Below are positions 34,120 through 42,703 of a DNA stretch of 64,000 nucleotides, in pieces; the stretch's first letter is position 1; each line of letters opens with the position of its first letter. Both the position numbers and the translations under genes were made by a program. Source of the DNA: Pseudomonadota bacterium (lineage in GTDB: Archaea > Thermoplasmatota > SW-10-69-26 > JACQPN01 > JAJPHT01); assembly GCA_021325135.1 (NCBI GenBank), contig JAJPHT010000051.1, forward strand, positions 1 through 64,000, in the 5' to 3' direction. A model generated the notes under the pieces. The model worked only from the letters and a program-made list of their open reading frames with translations. It was not told the DNA's origin and ran no database searches.

Positions 34120-34986
34120 ATGTCCGCCAGCCTGGAAGCGATGCGCGCCGAGCTGCGTCGCGCCTGGCCCTATGCCCTCGTCCTCGCCCTCGGGCTGGGG
34201 ACGGTCGTCGTGGTCGGCGCCAACCTCAGCAACGCGTTCCCCTCCCAGTCGCGCCCCTTCGGGTGGCCCGGCCCCGCGAGCCTGGAGAACGGCGTCGCCA
34301 TGGTGCGGACCGAGATCGTCCTGGCCTGCACGCTGCCGGCGCTCCTCCTGGGCGCCACCGCGCTGCGCGGCCGCGACCCGCGGGAGGACCCGGCGCGGAC
34401 GCTGCTGCCCGCCCTCGCGACGGACGCGGCGCTCCTCGTCGTCGCGGCCTTCCTGGCGGCCCTCATCGCCTTCGTGGGCGCGGCGCGCAGCCCGCCGGCC
34501 GCCCTCCTGGCCTTCGGGAGCGCGGAGTCGCTGCTGGCCCTCGCGTTCTTCTCCATGGGCTACCTCGCGGCCGCGGTCGCGTCGCGCCACGCCGTCGCCG
34601 CCGCGTTCGGCGTCTGGGCGTTCTTCACGCTGGTCTACGAGAACTGGACCCGCGTGATCCTCTTCCGCCAGGTGGGCTACGACCCGCTGGCGTCGGGGGA
34701 TTTCCCTACGTGGTTCTGGGTGTCGCAGGGGCTCTCGCCGCTCACGGCGTACCGCGGCGTGCTGATCCTCTGGCGGCCGGGCTTCATGGACTACCTGGAG
34801 AAGGCTGCGCTCTCCGGCGCCGCGCTCCCCGCATGGATGACGCCCGCCACGTTCGCGGGCATCCTCCTGGTCATGTGGGTGCTGGCGCCCGTCGCGCTCG
34901 CGCTGGGCGCGTGGTGGGTCCGCGGCCGCATCGCCCGCGCCGGGTCGCCATCAGGCTTATGGCAGAAGGCCGGGATCGCCCGTTGA
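34120..34986 (+). CDS. ABC-2-type membrane protein (permease-like)
   Basis: Six or so membrane helices spread over 288 residues, with a large loop after the first helix (about residues 35-60) and the last helix before a basic tail. This is the layout of ABC-2/NosY-type permeases; no ATPase gene adjoins it, so transport partner and substrate are unknown. Confidence 0.5.
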   Translation: MSASLEAMRAELRRAWPYALVLALGLGTVVVVGANLSNAFPSQSRPFGWPGPASLENGVAMVRTEIVLACTLPALLLGATALRGRDPREDPARTLLPALATDAALLVVAAFLAALIAFVGAARSPPAALLAFGSAESLLALAFFSMGYLAAAVASRHAVAAAFGVWAFFTLVYENWTRVILFRQVGYDPLASGDFPTWFWVSQGLSPLTAYRGVLILWRPGFMDYLEKAALSGAALPAWMTPATFAGILLVMWVLAPVALALGAWWVRGRIARAGSPSGLWQKAGIAR

Positions 34987-34991
34987 TCCCC

Positions 34992-35480
34992 ATGCTCAAC
35001 GTCGGCGACACGGTGCCTGACTTCGAACTCCCCCTGGCCTTCGCGGACGGCAAGAAGGAGAAGGTCCAGTTCAAGACCCTCCTGGGAAAGGGCCCCGTCG
35101 TCATCGCGTTCTACCCCCTGGCGTTCACCGGCGTCTGCACGACGGAGAACTGCCAGCTTCGCGACGCGCAGGCGCACCTCGACCACCTCCAGGCGACCGT
35201 CGTCGGCTTCAGCGCGGACACGCCCCACTCCAACGCGGCCTTCGCCCACGCGAACCGCATGTGGCACGGCCTCTACAGCGACGCGAACCACGAGGTCCTC
35301 GACAAGATCTGGCAGACCATGACCGTGGGCGGCGTCGCGCGCCGCGCCAAGCGCGGCTGGATGGTCGTCGACCCCCACGGCAAGGTCGCCGCCAAGTGGG
35401 TCAGCGAAGACCCCGCCGTCTGGTCGGGCCTGGAGCCCATCCAGAAGGCGCTGGAGCCCTTCCACACCCACAAGCACTGA
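34992..35480 (+). CDS. peroxiredoxin, paralogue 1
   Basis: A 162-residue AhpC/TSA-type peroxiredoxin with FTGVCTTENC (Cys49 and Cys54). ATG 34992 (NVGDTVPDFELP) aligns exactly with the start of the paralogue at 35636, which rules out the upstream in-frame ATG 34959. A GCTTATG box about 30 bases upstream fits the promoters of this genome. It and its paralogue flank the gene-less inverted-repeat element at 35486. Confidence 0.88.
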   Translation: MLNVGDTVPDFELPLAFADGKKEKVQFKTLLGKGPVVIAFYPLAFTGVCTTENCQLRDAQAHLDHLQATVVGFSADTPHSNAAFAHANRMWHGLYSDANHEVLDKIWQTMTVGGVARRAKRGWMVVDPHGKVAAKWVSEDPAVWSGLEPIQKALEPFHTHKH

Positions 35481-35485
35481 TCCTT

Positions 35486-35591
35486 GGTCAAGGGTCCAAA
35501 GAACGCGACGAGCGCAAAGAGCGCAAAGGACGCGACGAAAGAAAACTTGGCGACCTTGGCGCTCTTTGCGCTCGTCGCGTTCTTTGGACCC
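35486..35591. repeat. gene-less inverted-repeat element (MITE-like)
   Basis: Two ~38-base arms, GGGTCCAAAGAACGCGACGA... (from 35492) and its inverse ending ...CGTTCTTTGGACCC (to 35591), flank only ~24 bases. The arms match the terminal repeats of the GxxExxY element at 59231-59810 over most of their length. It looks like an internally deleted copy of that element and lies between two peroxiredoxin paralogues. Confidence 0.8.
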
Positions 35592-35635
35592 GAACACCGA
35601 AAGAGGAAAATCCCTCTGCGTGGCTTGTTGAAGAG

Positions 35636-36121
35636 ATGATCCACGTCGGCCAGAAGGTCCAGGACTTCGAGCTCCCCGTCGGCCGCGCCGACCTGCACCG
35701 CGAGAAGGTCCGCCTCTCCTCGCTCCTCGCCAAGGGCCCCGTCGTCATCAGCTTCTTCCCGCTGGCGTTCACGCGCGTCTGCACGACGCAGATGTGCGAC
35801 GCCCGCGACCACCTGGGCGCCATCGCGGGCCTGGGCGCGCAAGTCGTGGGCTTCTCCTGCGACTCGGCCTACGCCAACGCGGCCTTCGCCAAGGAGCAGG
35901 GGCTCCCCTTCCCCATCCTCAGCGACGCGAACCGCGAGGTCGTGGACGCCCTCTGGGAGACGCAGGACGTGGCCGGCGTCGCGCGCGTGCCCAAGCGCGG
36001 CTGGATGCTCGTCGCGCCCGACGGCACCGTCGCCGAGCGCTGGGTCGCCGAGGTCCCCGGCGCCGCGTGGCCCGGGAACGGGCCCATCGAGGCGGCGCTC
36101 TCGAAGCTCGCCAGCGGGTGA
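35636..36121 (+). CDS. peroxiredoxin, paralogue 2
   Basis: A 161-residue peroxiredoxin closely similar to the one ending at 35480 (same FTRVCTTQMC layout, Cys49/Cys54, same length), so the two probably arose by tandem duplication. It ends 5 bases before the GTG of the acyl-CoA dehydrogenase gene. Confidence 0.87.
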   Translation: MIHVGQKVQDFELPVGRADLHREKVRLSSLLAKGPVVISFFPLAFTRVCTTQMCDARDHLGAIAGLGAQVVGFSCDSAYANAAFAKEQGLPFPILSDANREVVDALWETQDVAGVARVPKRGWMLVAPDGTVAERWVAEVPGAAWPGNGPIEAALSKLASG

Positions 36122-36126
36122 GCCGA

Positions 36127-37317
36127 GTGGTGGACTTCGCCCTCCCCGACGAGGTCCGCATGATCCGCGAGGGCGTCGCGGCCTTCGTGGAGAAGGAGGT
36201 CGTCCCCGAGGAGCGGCGCCTCGCGCGCTTCCTGGACGACGAGCGGCACGCCCTCGCGGAGGACGGCCGGCTGCGCCCCGAGGTCGTGGAGGCCGTGAAG
36301 CGCATCCGCCGCAGGAGCGCGCAGGCCGGCTGGTACGCCATGCACATGCCGGAGAGCGTGGGTGGCGCGGGCGTGAGCAAGGTCGCGACGTACCTCGCGT
36401 GGCGCGAGGTGATGAAGCGCGGCCCGGGCCTCAACATGGCGACGCTCTCCTTCGTCGAGGGCCCGACCCCGCTCTTCCTGAGGATGACGCCGCAGCAGCA
36501 GGAGACGTGGCTTGCGCCCCTCGTGCGCGGCGAGCGGAGCAGCGCGTTCTGCCTCACCGAGCCTGGCGCGGGCAGCGACGTCGCGGCGCTGGAGACGACC
36601 GCGCGGCGCGAGGGGGACGAGTACGTGATCGACGGGACGAAGACGTTCGTCACCAACGGCCCCTACGCGGACTTCCTCCAGGTGTTCGCCAAGACCGACC
36701 CCGCGGCCGGGCTCGCGGGCCTCTCGTGCTTCATCGTCCCGGCCGACGCGCCCGGCGCGCGCAGGGGGCGCGTCCAGCAGAGCATCATGGACGACGGCGG
36801 CCAGTGCGAGTGGGTCTTCGAGGGGTGCCGCGTGCCGGCGGAGAACCGCGTGGGCGAGGAGGGGGACGGCTTCGCGCTGGCCATCGGCAACATCGGCGAC
36901 ACGCGCGTGACCATCGGCGGCCAGTGCGTGGGCCTCGCCGAGACGTGCCTCGCGCGCATGGTGGAGTACGCCAGCCAGCGCAAGGCGTTCGGCCGCGCGA
37001 TCGGCAAGCAGGGCCAGCTCCAGGCCATGGTCGCGGACACGGCGATCGACCTGTACGCCGCGGACAACATGGTGCTCAACACCTGCTGGCGCATCGACCA
37101 GGGCATGGACGTGGTGATGGAGAGCAGCGCCGTCAAGGTGTTCTGCACCGAGATGCTCTTCCGCGCCGCGGACCGCGCGATCCAGGTCCACGGCGGGACG
37201 GGCCTCATGAAGGAGGTTGGGCTGGAGCGCATCTTCCGGTTCGCGCGCCTCCTGCGCATTCCGGAAGGCACGAGCGAGATCCAGCGCTGGACGATCGCGA
37301 AGGCGCTGGGGCTCTAG
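36127..37317 (+). CDS. acyl-CoA dehydrogenase
   Basis: A full-length flavoprotein dehydrogenase (396 residues): N-terminal helical domain, FAD-binding segments AFCLTEPGAGSDVAAL and IDGTKTFVTNG, then the C-terminal helical domain with VHGGTGLMKEV and the IPEGTSEIQR end, whose Glu is where catalytic residues lie in several family members. It oxidises an acyl-CoA to enoyl-CoA. GTG 36127 (or the adjacent GTG 36130) is the start. No other beta-oxidation gene is nearby. Confidence 0.9.
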   Translation: MVDFALPDEVRMIREGVAAFVEKEVVPEERRLARFLDDERHALAEDGRLRPEVVEAVKRIRRRSAQAGWYAMHMPESVGGAGVSKVATYLAWREVMKRGPGLNMATLSFVEGPTPLFLRMTPQQQETWLAPLVRGERSSAFCLTEPGAGSDVAALETTARREGDEYVIDGTKTFVTNGPYADFLQVFAKTDPAAGLAGLSCFIVPADAPGARRGRVQQSIMDDGGQCEWVFEGCRVPAENRVGEEGDGFALAIGNIGDTRVTIGGQCVGLAETCLARMVEYASQRKAFGRAIGKQGQLQAMVADTAIDLYAADNMVLNTCWRIDQGMDVVMESSAVKVFCTEMLFRAADRAIQVHGGTGLMKEVGLERIFRFARLLRIPEGTSEIQRWTIAKALGL

Positions 37318-37330
37318 GGACGGGAGAGGG

Positions 37331-37558
37331 TCACTCGTCGCGCCCGTCGAGGGTCGCGTCCACGCCCGCGTGCTTCAGCCTCTTGCGCTCCTTCGTCGTG
37401 AGCCGCGCGGCGAGGGGCAGGTCCTCCGGAGGCGGGGGCGGCGGCGCGGTGGGCTCGGCCACGTCGATGGGCGGGTAGGGCGTCTTGTAGCCCAGCGCGT
37501 CCTGCCGCGCGACGTAGGCCTGCTCCTTGAGCGTCTTGTGACGGCGGCCGTGCTTCAT
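37331..37558 (-). CDS. hypothetical protein (75 aa)
   Basis: Short basic protein with a Pro-rich middle (TAPPPPPPEDLP) and a C-terminal RLTTKERKRLKHAG helix. Its ATG overlaps the stop of the DUF1801 gene (ATGA), so it is translated from the same minus-strand message. Family unknown. Confidence 0.5.
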   Translation of the reverse strand: MKHGRRHKTLKEQAYVARQDALGYKTPYPPIDVAEPTAPPPPPPEDLPLAARLTTKERKRLKHAGVDATLDGRDE

Positions 37559-37938
37559 GCGACCTTCACCGCCGCGCGCTTCGCCGCCTGCTTGACGAGC
37601 CTCGCGAGCTTCGCCTTGGAGACCGCGCCCACGGCGGCGACCTTGACGTGGCGCAGCCCCTTGCCCGTGCCCTCCAGGAGGCCGTCGGGGTCGCTCATCT
37701 GCGCGCCCTCCACGAAGCCGAGGTTGACGTGGCGGCTGTGCGCGGCGACGTAGCAGAAGACGACGCCCTCGCCGACGCAGAACTTGGGGCTGCCGTGGTG
37801 GATCGCCTCGGTGGATGCGGGGACGGCGCCGCGCACGAGGTCCACGAGCCAGCGCGTGGTCTCGCCCAGGGCGCCCGGCTGCTCCTGGACGTAGGCCTCC
37901 ACCTCGGGGTCGCGGGGCCGCGCGCGCTGGATCCTCAC
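37555..37938 (-). CDS. DUF1801 (YdhG-like) protein
   Basis: The pattern VDLVRGAVPASTEAIHHGSP followed by FCYVAAHSRHVNLGF and a DPDGLLEGTGKGLRHVK block is that of DUF1801 proteins. The family has an MTH938/frataxin-like fold of unknown role. Start is GTG 37938; the longer open frame upstream is antisense to the next gene. Confidence 0.75.
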   Translation of the reverse strand: MRIQRARPRDPEVEAYVQEQPGALGETTRWLVDLVRGAVPASTEAIHHGSPKFCVGEGVVFCYVAAHSRHVNLGFVEGAQMSDPDGLLEGTGKGLRHVKVAAVGAVSKAKLARLVKQAAKRAAVKVA

Positions 37939-37971
37939 GCCGTTGGATCGGCCCCGGCCTATGAAAGCTTC

Positions 37972-38457
37972 ATGCTCCCCGCCCGGACTCGCGCCCCCAT
38001 GCCCCTGCCCATGCACGCGGACGCGCACAAGTGGAACGAGCTGCCGGCCAAGTTCACGCTCCACGACGCGCCCGCCGAGCTGCGCCTCCAGTGCTTCCTC
38101 CTCATCCGCGACGAGCACGACCGCGTCGCGCTGGCGAAGCTCCAGGACACCGAGGGGTGGGCGTTCCCCGCCGAGACGATGCGCTTCAACGAGTCGCCCG
38201 ACGAGGCGGTGGCGCGCGTCGCCCGCTCGTGGTTCGAGGTCCCGCCCTCCGAAGTGTGGCTGGAGCGCGTGCTCTCCTTCCCCGCCACCGGGCCCGAGGA
38301 CAGCCGGTGGTACGTCCTGTTCGTCTACGGCGCGAAGGCGCCCGGCGACCTGAAGCCCACGCCCGACACGGAGAAGCTCTCCTTCTTCGCCATGGACAAG
38401 CCGCCCGAGCGCCTCGCGTTCTCGCACGTCGACGTCTGGCGCGCGTTGCAGGAGTAG
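37972..38457 (+). CDS. Nudix-fold-like protein, catalytic box degenerate
   Basis: Strand/helix order fits a Nudix fold: RLQCFLLIRDEHDRVALAKL, then a Gly-Trp strand and helix (GWAFPAETMRFNESPDEAVA) where the Nudix box should be. The box keeps the Gly and a Glu-like spacing, but the canonical REUxEE Glu residues are replaced (VARVARSWFEV), so hydrolase activity is doubtful. ATG 37972 or ATG 37999 may start it; CCTATGAAA upstream could be the TATA box. Confidence 0.5.
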   Translation: MLPARTRAPMPLPMHADAHKWNELPAKFTLHDAPAELRLQCFLLIRDEHDRVALAKLQDTEGWAFPAETMRFNESPDEAVARVARSWFEVPPSEVWLERVLSFPATGPEDSRWYVLFVYGAKAPGDLKPTPDTEKLSFFAMDKPPERLAFSHVDVWRALQE

Positions 38458-38472
38458 ACATCGTCGTCTCCG

Positions 38473-38588
38473 CCGCGCCGCAGCGCGGCCAAAATGGGGG
38501 GTTTCAGGGGGGCTCGCCCCCCTGACGTTTTCGTCGTCTGCCGGAACGGGACTTCACGTCAGGGGGCTGCGCCCCCCGAACCCCCCTC
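38473..38588. repeat. G/C-rich palindromic repeat, family B copy 1
   Basis: It contains CCGCGCCGCAGCGCGG, then GGTTTCAGGGGGG-CTCG-CCCCCCTGACG, a ~30-base spacer and CGTCAGGGGG-CTGCG-CCCCC. The whole ~115 bases recur in inverted orientation at 62317-62431. It lies between convergent genes and could be a terminator or a small mobile repeat. Confidence 0.75.
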
Positions 38589-39120
38589 ACTCGTGGGCGA
38601 CGTCGCCAGTCTCCGCCACGGTGGGGCGCGCGCCCGCGTCGGTGAGGAAGCGCTGCAGGTGCGCGAAGTACGCCCGCGCCCGCAGGCCCGACCAGGAATC
38701 GAGGAGAAGCAGCACGGCGCCTTCGGCCGCGAGCGCGAGCCCCACCGAGAGCCACGGCGTGGACGCGCGCAGGGCGATGGCCAGCGCGGCGCCCACGGAC
38801 AGGAGGAGCGCCTCGAACCCCAGCGTGAAGCGCAGCGCGGAGAGCGCGTGGCCGACGCGCGCCGCCTCCTGGTGCTGGAAGCGGCCCGGGTCCTGCGCGA
38901 GGAGGACGGCGAGGCGCTCGCGGCGCCGCCCCGCGGCGGCGAAGTGCGCGGCGGCGCCCATCACCTGCGCCGCGCCGACCAGCGCCAGCGGGATGCCCGC
39001 CGCCGCGTAGGGCGTGCCCAGCAGGCGCAGCGCGAGGGCCAGGGCGGCGAGGCCCGCGAGCGTCGCCACGACGGCCTCGCGCCGCTCGCCCGCCGCGTCC
39101 GCGCGCATCTCCTCACGCAT
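38587..39120 (-). CDS. hypothetical membrane protein (177 aa)
   Basis: Four predicted membrane helices in two pairs (about residues 18-60 and 95-145), separated by a basic cytoplasmic loop with RRRERLAVLL, and an acidic C-terminal tail. No family recognised. Confidence 0.5.
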   Translation of the reverse strand: MREEMRADAAGERREAVVATLAGLAALALALRLLGTPYAAAGIPLALVGAAQVMGAAAHFAAAGRRRERLAVLLAQDPGRFQHQEAARVGHALSALRFTLGFEALLLSVGAALAIALRASTPWLSVGLALAAEGAVLLLLDSWSGLRARAYFAHLQRFLTDAGARPTVAETGDVAHE

Positions 39121-39179
39121 GCCCGCGCATCGCGCCGCCGCCGCAAGGAGCTATCCGTGCGCCCGGCGATGGCCGCCGC

Positions 39180-39818
39180 ATGGATGCGGTCGTGGCGGGC
39201 GGGACCGGGCTCGTGGGGCGCGCCCTCCTGGCGGAGCTTGCCGCCGACGCGTCGTTCGGCCGCGTGGCCGCCCTCTCGCGCCGCCCCTTCGACGCGCCCG
39301 CCCGCGTGGAGGCGCGCGTGCTGGACCTCGCGACGCTGGAGCCCGAGGAGATGCCGCCCGCCGACGCGGGCTTCTGCTGCCTGGGGACCACCATCAAGGC
39401 CGCGGGCTCGCAGGAGGCGTTCCGCGCGGTGGACCACGGCCTCGTGCTGCGCTTCGCCCGCGCGTGCCGCGACTCGGGCGTCTCCTCCTTCCACGTCGTG
39501 AGCGCGCTGGGCGCCAACGCGGAGTCGCGCGTCTTCTACAACCGCGTGAAGGGCGAGATGGAGCGCGACGTCGCGGCCTTGGGCTTCGAGACGCTGCGCG
39601 TCTACCGCCCCTCGCTCCTCCTGGGCGAGCGCCAGGAGCCGCGCCGCGGCGAGCGCGCGGGCATCGCCGTGGCGAAGGCGCTGCGGCCGCTCATTCCCAG
39701 GCGATATCGCGGCGTGCCGGCCGAGGTCGTGGCGCGGGCCATGGCGCGCGGCGCCAAGGAGGGCGGCCCCGGGCTCCGCGTCGTGGAGTCGGACGATATC
39801 GCGCGCCTTGGCGCGTGA
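39180..39818 (+). CDS. NAD(P)-binding oxidoreductase (atypical SDR)
   Basis: Rossmann fold with VVAGGTGLVGRALLAEL at the N-terminus, FCCLGTTIKAAGS, then FHVVSALGANAES followed by FYNRVKGEMER (Tyr-x3-Lys: YNRVK) and a RPSLLLGER strand. This is the pattern of atypical SDRs such as TIP30/HTATIP2-like or YwnB-like proteins. Substrate unknown. ATG 39180 is close to the divergent membrane-protein gene. Confidence 0.8.
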   Translation: MDAVVAGGTGLVGRALLAELAADASFGRVAALSRRPFDAPARVEARVLDLATLEPEEMPPADAGFCCLGTTIKAAGSQEAFRAVDHGLVLRFARACRDSGVSSFHVVSALGANAESRVFYNRVKGEMERDVAALGFETLRVYRPSLLLGERQEPRRGERAGIAVAKALRPLIPRRYRGVPAEVVARAMARGAKEGGPGLRVVESDDIARLGA

Positions 39819-39839
39819 TCGCCGCCCTCCAGGAAGCGC

Positions 39840-41018
39840 CTACCCCCCGAGGGTCCGCTCGTAGATGCGCCGGTGGAGCCAGTGGGGCCCCTCCTCCTCG
39901 CGCGGCGCGAAACGGCCCCGCGGCGCGAAGCCGGAGGCCACGCCGCGGCCCACCTGCGTCATGGCGTCCACGTCCTCCAGGTCGACGTCGGTGTTCATCC
40001 AGACGCTCTCGCGCTGCGCGTACTTCTCCCGGTCCCAGGCGTGGTGGTACCACAGGAAGAGCGTGCGGCGCGGCTTGCCGGGGACGGGCATGTAGACGTT
40101 GACCGAGAGGCCCCACGGGTAGAAGTTGAGCGCCAGGTTGGGGAAGACGAGCCACCACAGGGCGAAGACGCGGCGGCCGCGCGCGTCGCGGAAGCGGTCC
40201 GGCAGCAGCGCGGGGTCGAAGCCGTGGGCGGGGTCCTTGGCGTAGGCCCACTGGAGCGCGGCCTCGCCGTGGATCTCGGTTTGATAGCTTGATAGCTCCA
40301 GCGCGTCGGCGAGGCCTCCGGGCTTGCGGTGGATGAAGGGGATGTGGAACTTGTCCATGTAGTTCCACGCGTGCTGCTTCCAGTTGCCGTCCAGCTCGCG
40401 CACCTCGCCCGCGAGGGGCTGGCGCTGGAGCGCGTCCAGGGGGAGGCGGCCCAGCGAGGCGCGCACGGGGCCCAGCGCGTCGTCGAAGGAGACGGCGGGC
40501 TTGCCGAGGCACGCGAAGAGGAGCTTCGACCACTCGGCGACCTCGAAGGGCTGGAGGTGGTCGCGCTCGCCGGGGAACCCGGGACAATCCTCGAAGCCGG
40601 GCTGCGTCACGAAGCGGCCGTGCGCATCGAACTGGCGCCCGTGCTGCGGGCAGGTGATGGTGCGCGCGCGGTCGGGCCCCTGGACGAGGGTGTGCCACGC
40701 GTGCGTGCAGACGTTGGGGAACGCGCGCAGGCCGCCCTCCCAGTCGCGCTGGAGGAAGAGGGGCGCGTCGAGGAGCGAGACGGGCGCCCGCGCGCCGCGC
40801 CGCGAGACGAGGTCGGCCAGCGAGCGCGGGTCGTCGCGCATCTCGGCCGCCGTGCGGTCGGGGACCAGCAGCCACGAGGAGCGGAAGATCGTCCGCAGCT
40901 CCAGGTCCAGGAACGCGGGGTCGACGAACGCCGCGGGTGGCAGCGTGAGGGCGCGCGCGATGCTCGCGTCGACGTGGTACTCCTCCCGGTCGAAGGCCGC
41001 GGCCATCGAGGCGCGCAT
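39840..41018 (-). CDS. Rieske non-heme iron oxygenase, alpha subunit
   Basis: The Rieske [2Fe-2S] motif is C104-T-H106...C123-P-Q-H126. The catalytic domain has the 2-His facial set, D222/H225/H230 in YMDKFHIPFIH, with an Asp in the ED/VD cluster around 349-351 as third ligand. This is an aromatic-ring or related hydroxylase. No ferredoxin or reductase gene is adjacent. Such genes are uncommon in archaea and may have come from bacteria. It is divergent from the broken APC permease. Confidence 0.88.
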   Translation of the reverse strand: MRASMAAAFDREEYHVDASIARALTLPPAAFVDPAFLDLELRTIFRSSWLLVPDRTAAEMRDDPRSLADLVSRRGARAPVSLLDAPLFLQRDWEGGLRAFPNVCTHAWHTLVQGPDRARTITCPQHGRQFDAHGRFVTQPGFEDCPGFPGERDHLQPFEVAEWSKLLFACLGKPAVSFDDALGPVRASLGRLPLDALQRQPLAGEVRELDGNWKQHAWNYMDKFHIPFIHRKPGGLADALELSSYQTEIHGEAALQWAYAKDPAHGFDPALLPDRFRDARGRRVFALWWLVFPNLALNFYPWGLSVNVYMPVPGKPRRTLFLWYHHAWDREKYAQRESVWMNTDVDLEDVDAMTQVGRGVASGFAPRGRFAPREEEGPHWLHRRIYERTLGG

Positions 41019-41059
41019 GGCGGCGTTGGCTCTTTAGCCCTCCCGGCGGATGGCGCGGC

Positions 41060-42280
41060 GTGGCGGGCTGGCGCGAGCGGTGGTTCCGTCGGCCCCGCGT
41101 CGCGGACCTCCGTGCCGCCGCGGAGGCCTCTCCCCTGCGGCGCTCGCTGGGCGCGGGGCGCCTCTTCGCGCTGGGCCTGGGCGCCGTGGTGGGCGCCGGC
41201 GCCTTCTCGGTCCTGGGCCTCGCGGCGCAGGCGGCGGGCCCCCTGGTCGCGCTCTCCGTCGCGCTTGTCGCCGCGGCGTGCGCGCTGGTGGCGCTCTGCT
41301 ACGCGGAGCTTGCGACGCTCCTGCCCGTGAGCGGAAGCACCTACTCCTACGCGCTGGCCTCCATGGGGCCCCTCGCGGCGTGGCTCGTGGCATGGTCCGT
41401 CGCGCTCTCCTACGTCATCGGCAACGGCGCGGTGGCCGCGAGCTTCAGCGCCAACGCCTAGGGCGCGCTGGCCTCGGCGGGGCTGCGGCTCCCTCCGTGG
41501 CTCTCCGCCCCGCCCGCGGGGGGCGGCGTGGTGGACGCGCCCGCCCTCCTCGCCGTGCTGGGCCTCACGGTCCTCCTGCTGCGCCCCGTCAAGGAGAGCG
41601 CGACGCAGAACGCCATCCTCGTGGCGGCGCGAGGCGCGATCCTGGCAGTCTTCGTCGGGATCGCGCTGCTCGCCGGCCGCCCCGCCGCGCTCCAGCCCGT
41701 GGCTCCCCACGGCGCGGGCGGCGCGCTCGCGGCGGCGGGGCTCGTCTTCTTCGCGTTCCTGGGCTTCGAGACGGTGAGCGCCGCGGCGCAGGAGGCGAAG
41801 GACCCCGCCCGCGACGTGCCGCGCGCGATGCTCTGGACCGTGGGCGCTGCGGCGGCGGTCTATGCGGCGCTGGCGCTCCTCCTCCTGGCCCTCGCGCCGC
41901 CGTGGCTGGCCCAGGTCCACGCGCGCCACGGCACGCCCAACCGCATGACGCTCCTCGTGGGCGGCGCCACGGCCCTCAGCGCCGCGCTCCTTCCGCTGGG
42001 CTTCCTCGTCTCGCTCACCAACGAGGCGAACCTCCTCTTCTTCGCCGCCATCGCGCTGGCGGTCCCGCTGCTGCGCCGCGCGGCCCCCGACGCGCCCCGC
42101 CCCTTCCGCTGCCCCGGCTCGCCGTGGGTCCCCCTCCTCGCGGCCGGCGCGTGCGTGGCGCTCGTGGCGACCTTCCCGCTGGCGATCCACCTGGGCTTCC
42201 TCGCGTGGCTCGGCCTGGGCACCATGGTCTTCGCCCGCCCACGTAACATCCAACGTGGAGCCTTGTCGCCTCCGCCATAA
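41060..42280 (+). pseudogene. APC-family amino-acid permease interrupted by in-frame TAG
   Basis: Helices 1-4 (FALGLGAVVGAGAFSVLG, the APC substrate loop) run to a TAG at 41459-41461. The same frame continues at once with clear permease sequence (GALASAGLRLPP..., FAFLGFETVSAAAQEAKDP, LTNEANLLFF) to 42280. The stop replaces one codon in a loop, where Tyr or Trp would be usual. It may be a nonsense mutation, a sequencing error or, less likely, readthrough. The two halves together (about 406 codons) make one transporter of normal size. Confidence 0.75.
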
Positions 42281-42341
42281 CAAATTAACCTCGGGCGCGG
42301 GCTAGCAGCGCCCCCGCGATCGCGGGAGGTTGAACTCCGCC

Positions 42342-42620
42342 ATGACCCCCACTCCCACCACCACCCACCAGCGCGCCGGCACGTCCCTCTTCCCCGGAAG
42401 CCCCTGGGGCTACGACGAGAACGGCCGCCTCGTCTATCTCCCCCTCTGGGACCCCGTGCCCGAGAACGTCCGCCCGGAGACGCGCGACATCCTCATCGGC
42501 CTCGCCATCCAGGACCTCGCCTCGAAGCTGAGCCGCGCGGAGGTCCGCGAGGGCATCCAGAAGTACGCCCACGAGGCGATCCAGGGCGCCGCCCTTCAGC
42601 AGTCCGGCAAGATGCGCTGA
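42342..42620 (+). CDS. hypothetical protein (92 aa)
   Basis: Small soluble protein: Thr/Pro-rich start, GYDENGRLVYLPLWDPVPE middle and a C-terminal helix. A GGGAGG lies about 13 bases before ATG 42342, and an AT-rich ACAAATTAAC (about 42280) may be the TATA box. Family unknown. Confidence 0.5.
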   Translation: MTPTPTTTHQRAGTSLFPGSPWGYDENGRLVYLPLWDPVPENVRPETRDILIGLAIQDLASKLSRAEVREGIQKYAHEAIQGAALQQSGKMR

Positions 42621-42703
42621 GGGCCCTCATCGCCGGCGGGCCGCGCGGGGAGCCTCCGGGTCCGCCGCGAGGGCCCGGCCTCTCCCCGCAAGATCCGGCT
42701 CGT

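Noticed and set aside
35486-35640. Short frames reading Ala/Lys/Ser-rich peptides across the inverted repeat
   Set aside because: They arise from the repeat sequence itself; the coding gene starts at ATG 35636.
41459-41461. Pyrrolysine as the explanation of the APC amber codon
   Set aside because: TAG ends several other genes in the window and no Pyl machinery is visible; a nonsense change or sequencing error is simpler.
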